Source: Methylorubrum populi (lineage in GTDB: Bacteria; Pseudomonadota; Alphaproteobacteria; Rhizobiales; Beijerinckiaceae). From it: a stretch of DNA of 64,000 nucleotides. The position numbers and the translations under genes are program-made. Positions 63,157 to 64,000 of the stretch are shown here, one piece after another (within the stretch, counting starts at the first letter, position 1; each line of letters begins with the position of its first letter). The DNA is taken from contig NZ_AP014809.1 of the NCBI RefSeq assembly GCF_002355515.1, positions 1,636,501 through 1,700,500 on the forward strand, given 5' to 3'. The notes under the pieces were generated by a model, which saw nothing but the letters and a program-made list of their open reading frames with translations, did no database searches and was not told the DNA's origin.

Positions 63157-63438
63157 CTAGCGGGGATGGGCCCAGGCCGGGTCGCGCAGGTGCGGATCCG
63201 CGTCGCGCAGCGAGCGGCGGATCCGCCGCTCCGCCTCCGCCGGCTGATGATCGCGCAGCGATTCCTGATGGGCGTGGAAGTGGTGATCCCAGTGGCGCCT
63301 GCTGGCGTGCCACTCCACGGCCTCGACCGGGTGGCCGGCGACGAGGCCCTGCTGCAGTAGCGCGGGCATGGCGGAGGCCGCGGTGACGCCGAGAGTGCCG
63401 AGCACGAGGCCGGCTCCGATTGTGGGGACGAGTCGCAT
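63157..63438 (-). CDS. Small exported His/Arg-rich protein
   Basis: 93 residues from ATG 63438. Signal peptide MRLVPTIGAGLVLGTLGVTA, ending ASA. The mature part has EWHASRRHWDHHFHAHQESL, possibly metal-binding, and an Arg/Asp-rich helical tail. No family recognised. Upstream DNA is AT-rich (TTTGTCATAAAACGTTCAC), consistent with a promoter. Confidence 0.55.
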   Translation of the reverse strand: MRLVPTIGAGLVLGTLGVTAASAMPALLQQGLVAGHPVEAVEWHASRRHWDHHFHAHQESLRDHQPAEAERRIRRSLRDADPHLRDPAWAHPR

Positions 63439-63846
63439 CGTCTTGTGTCTCCTCCACACACGGGGATCGTGTGTCCTGATTTGTCATAAAACGTTCACAT
63501 GCCGGCTCCTCTTCCTGGAAAGCTGCGCGAATCGGTTTCAGAACCTGCTGAAATGATTGGGATTTTGTTCGACCGTGCGCCGTCACGCGCGGGGCCGAAT
63601 GATTCATCCGGCGTGCCGGGGCAGGTCGCGTGCACTGCGTGCCCCGCCGCACCTGCAACGGAAGCCGTCCGGGAAGCGGGAGGTGGCGTCCTTTCCCCTC
63701 CGATGCGTCCCGCCGCCTTGACGGCGGACAGCACGATGCCGACGACCGGTCCCCAGGATGGGCAGGGACCGGCGTCGGCACCGATGGTCGTGCGGGGGAG
63801 GTGACGGCGGGCGGACGCGTGGCGTCTTGCCCGCCTGGGAGGCCGG
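63439..63846. other. 408-bp region without a recognised gene
   Basis: An AT-rich patch at about 63475-63500 probably holds the promoter of the leftward small exported protein. The rest is GC-rich with no open frame showing coding character. Nothing else was identified. Confidence 0.4.
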
Positions 63847-64000
63847 TCAGGCGGCGTCTTCCGCGTCGTCTCCGTCGAGGATCGATTCCAGATCGCCCGT
63901 GAGCGCATCGAGCTGATCCGGTGTCGCCCGGATCTTGAACTTCGTTCCGTCCGCGGCTTCCACCGCGATCTCGATATGGTCCTCGACCCGTGCGGCGAGC
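63847..64000 (-). CDS. C-terminal end of a small acidic protein (5' part beyond window)
   Basis: About 50 residues to TGA at 63847-63849: HIEIAVEAADGTKFKIRATP followed by DQLDALTGDLESILDGDDAE. A beta-strand pair and an acidic helix; codon use is normal. Family not recognised. Confidence 0.6.
   Translation of the reverse strand, partial: LAARVEDHIEIAVEAADGTKFKIRATPDQLDALTGDLESILDGDDAEDAA

Noticed and set aside
1..64000. tRNA, rRNA, CRISPR arrays, transposase or integrase genes
   Set aside because: No cloverleaf-like segment, regular spaced repeats or recombinase motifs were recognised on either strand.

Overview
This window is high-GC (roughly 70%) chromosomal DNA of an alphaproteobacterium, most likely a Methylobacterium/Methylorubrum-type member of the Rhizobiales. 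The grounds are base composition, the conserved hemE / ppsR / maf / aroE / coaE / dnaQ neighbourhood, a CtrA-type site, HisG+HisZ, a membrane-bound ferritin (MbfA), MetX/MetW and family-typical intergenic palindromes. The genus is an inference. No rRNA, tRNA, CRISPR array, IS element or phage gene was recognised.

Region 1 (1-12 kb) resembles the replication-origin neighbourhood known from Caulobacter: dnaQ, coaE, aroE, maf and ppsR run leftward and hemE runs rightward. The 763-bp spacer between ppsR and hemE is the proposed chromosomal origin. It holds an exact TTAA-N7-TTAAC CtrA site, six GANTC sites, an AT-rich stretch with an 18-bp palindrome and several TGGGGA/TCCCCA hexamers. A cation-diffusion transporter and a GT61 glycosyltransferase are inserted in the conserved cluster. 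hemE is coupled to a Nudix gene and hemJ.

Region 2 (12-28.7 kb) carries hisZ-hisG, a HAD phosphatase, a TetR regulator divergent from a 1138-residue transporter/acyltransferase/acyl-ACP synthetase fusion with two matching operators between them, a base-compositionally foreign FRG-pYEATS fusion gene, a DsbA-like protein, mbfA, a duplicated hexapeptide-repeat protein, moaE, an AI-2E-family transporter and a signal-bearing malate:quinone oxidoreductase.

Region 3 (28.8-38.4 kb) is the most striking part. Seven leftward genes (SWIM zinc finger, DUF5691, MoxR AAA+ ATPase, DUF5682, VWA/MIDAS protein, YcxB-like membrane protein, secreted protein) are joined by six consecutive junctions that each overlap by exactly 4 bp, one apparently using a CTG start. 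They look like one translationally coupled machine of unknown function: a MoxR ATPase with its VWA partner, a possible TraB/ChaN-like enzyme, a zinc-finger protein and envelope components.

Region 4 (38.5-64 kb) is mixed housekeeping and accessory content: zwf, a parDE module, a uracil-DNA glycosylase, pyrF, a TetR/SDR pair with a candidate operator, a soluble MCP with a PilZ domain, dut, a Nudix hydrolase, a beta carbonic anhydrase, a DUF4142 protein with a glycine-zipper insert, an acyltransferase, a universal stress protein, bfd-bfr with a candidate Irr site, exported MsrA and MsrB, metX-metW, a P-loop kinase, plsC, a phosphotransferase, ggt with an in-frame 12-bp tandem repeat, and small secreted proteins.
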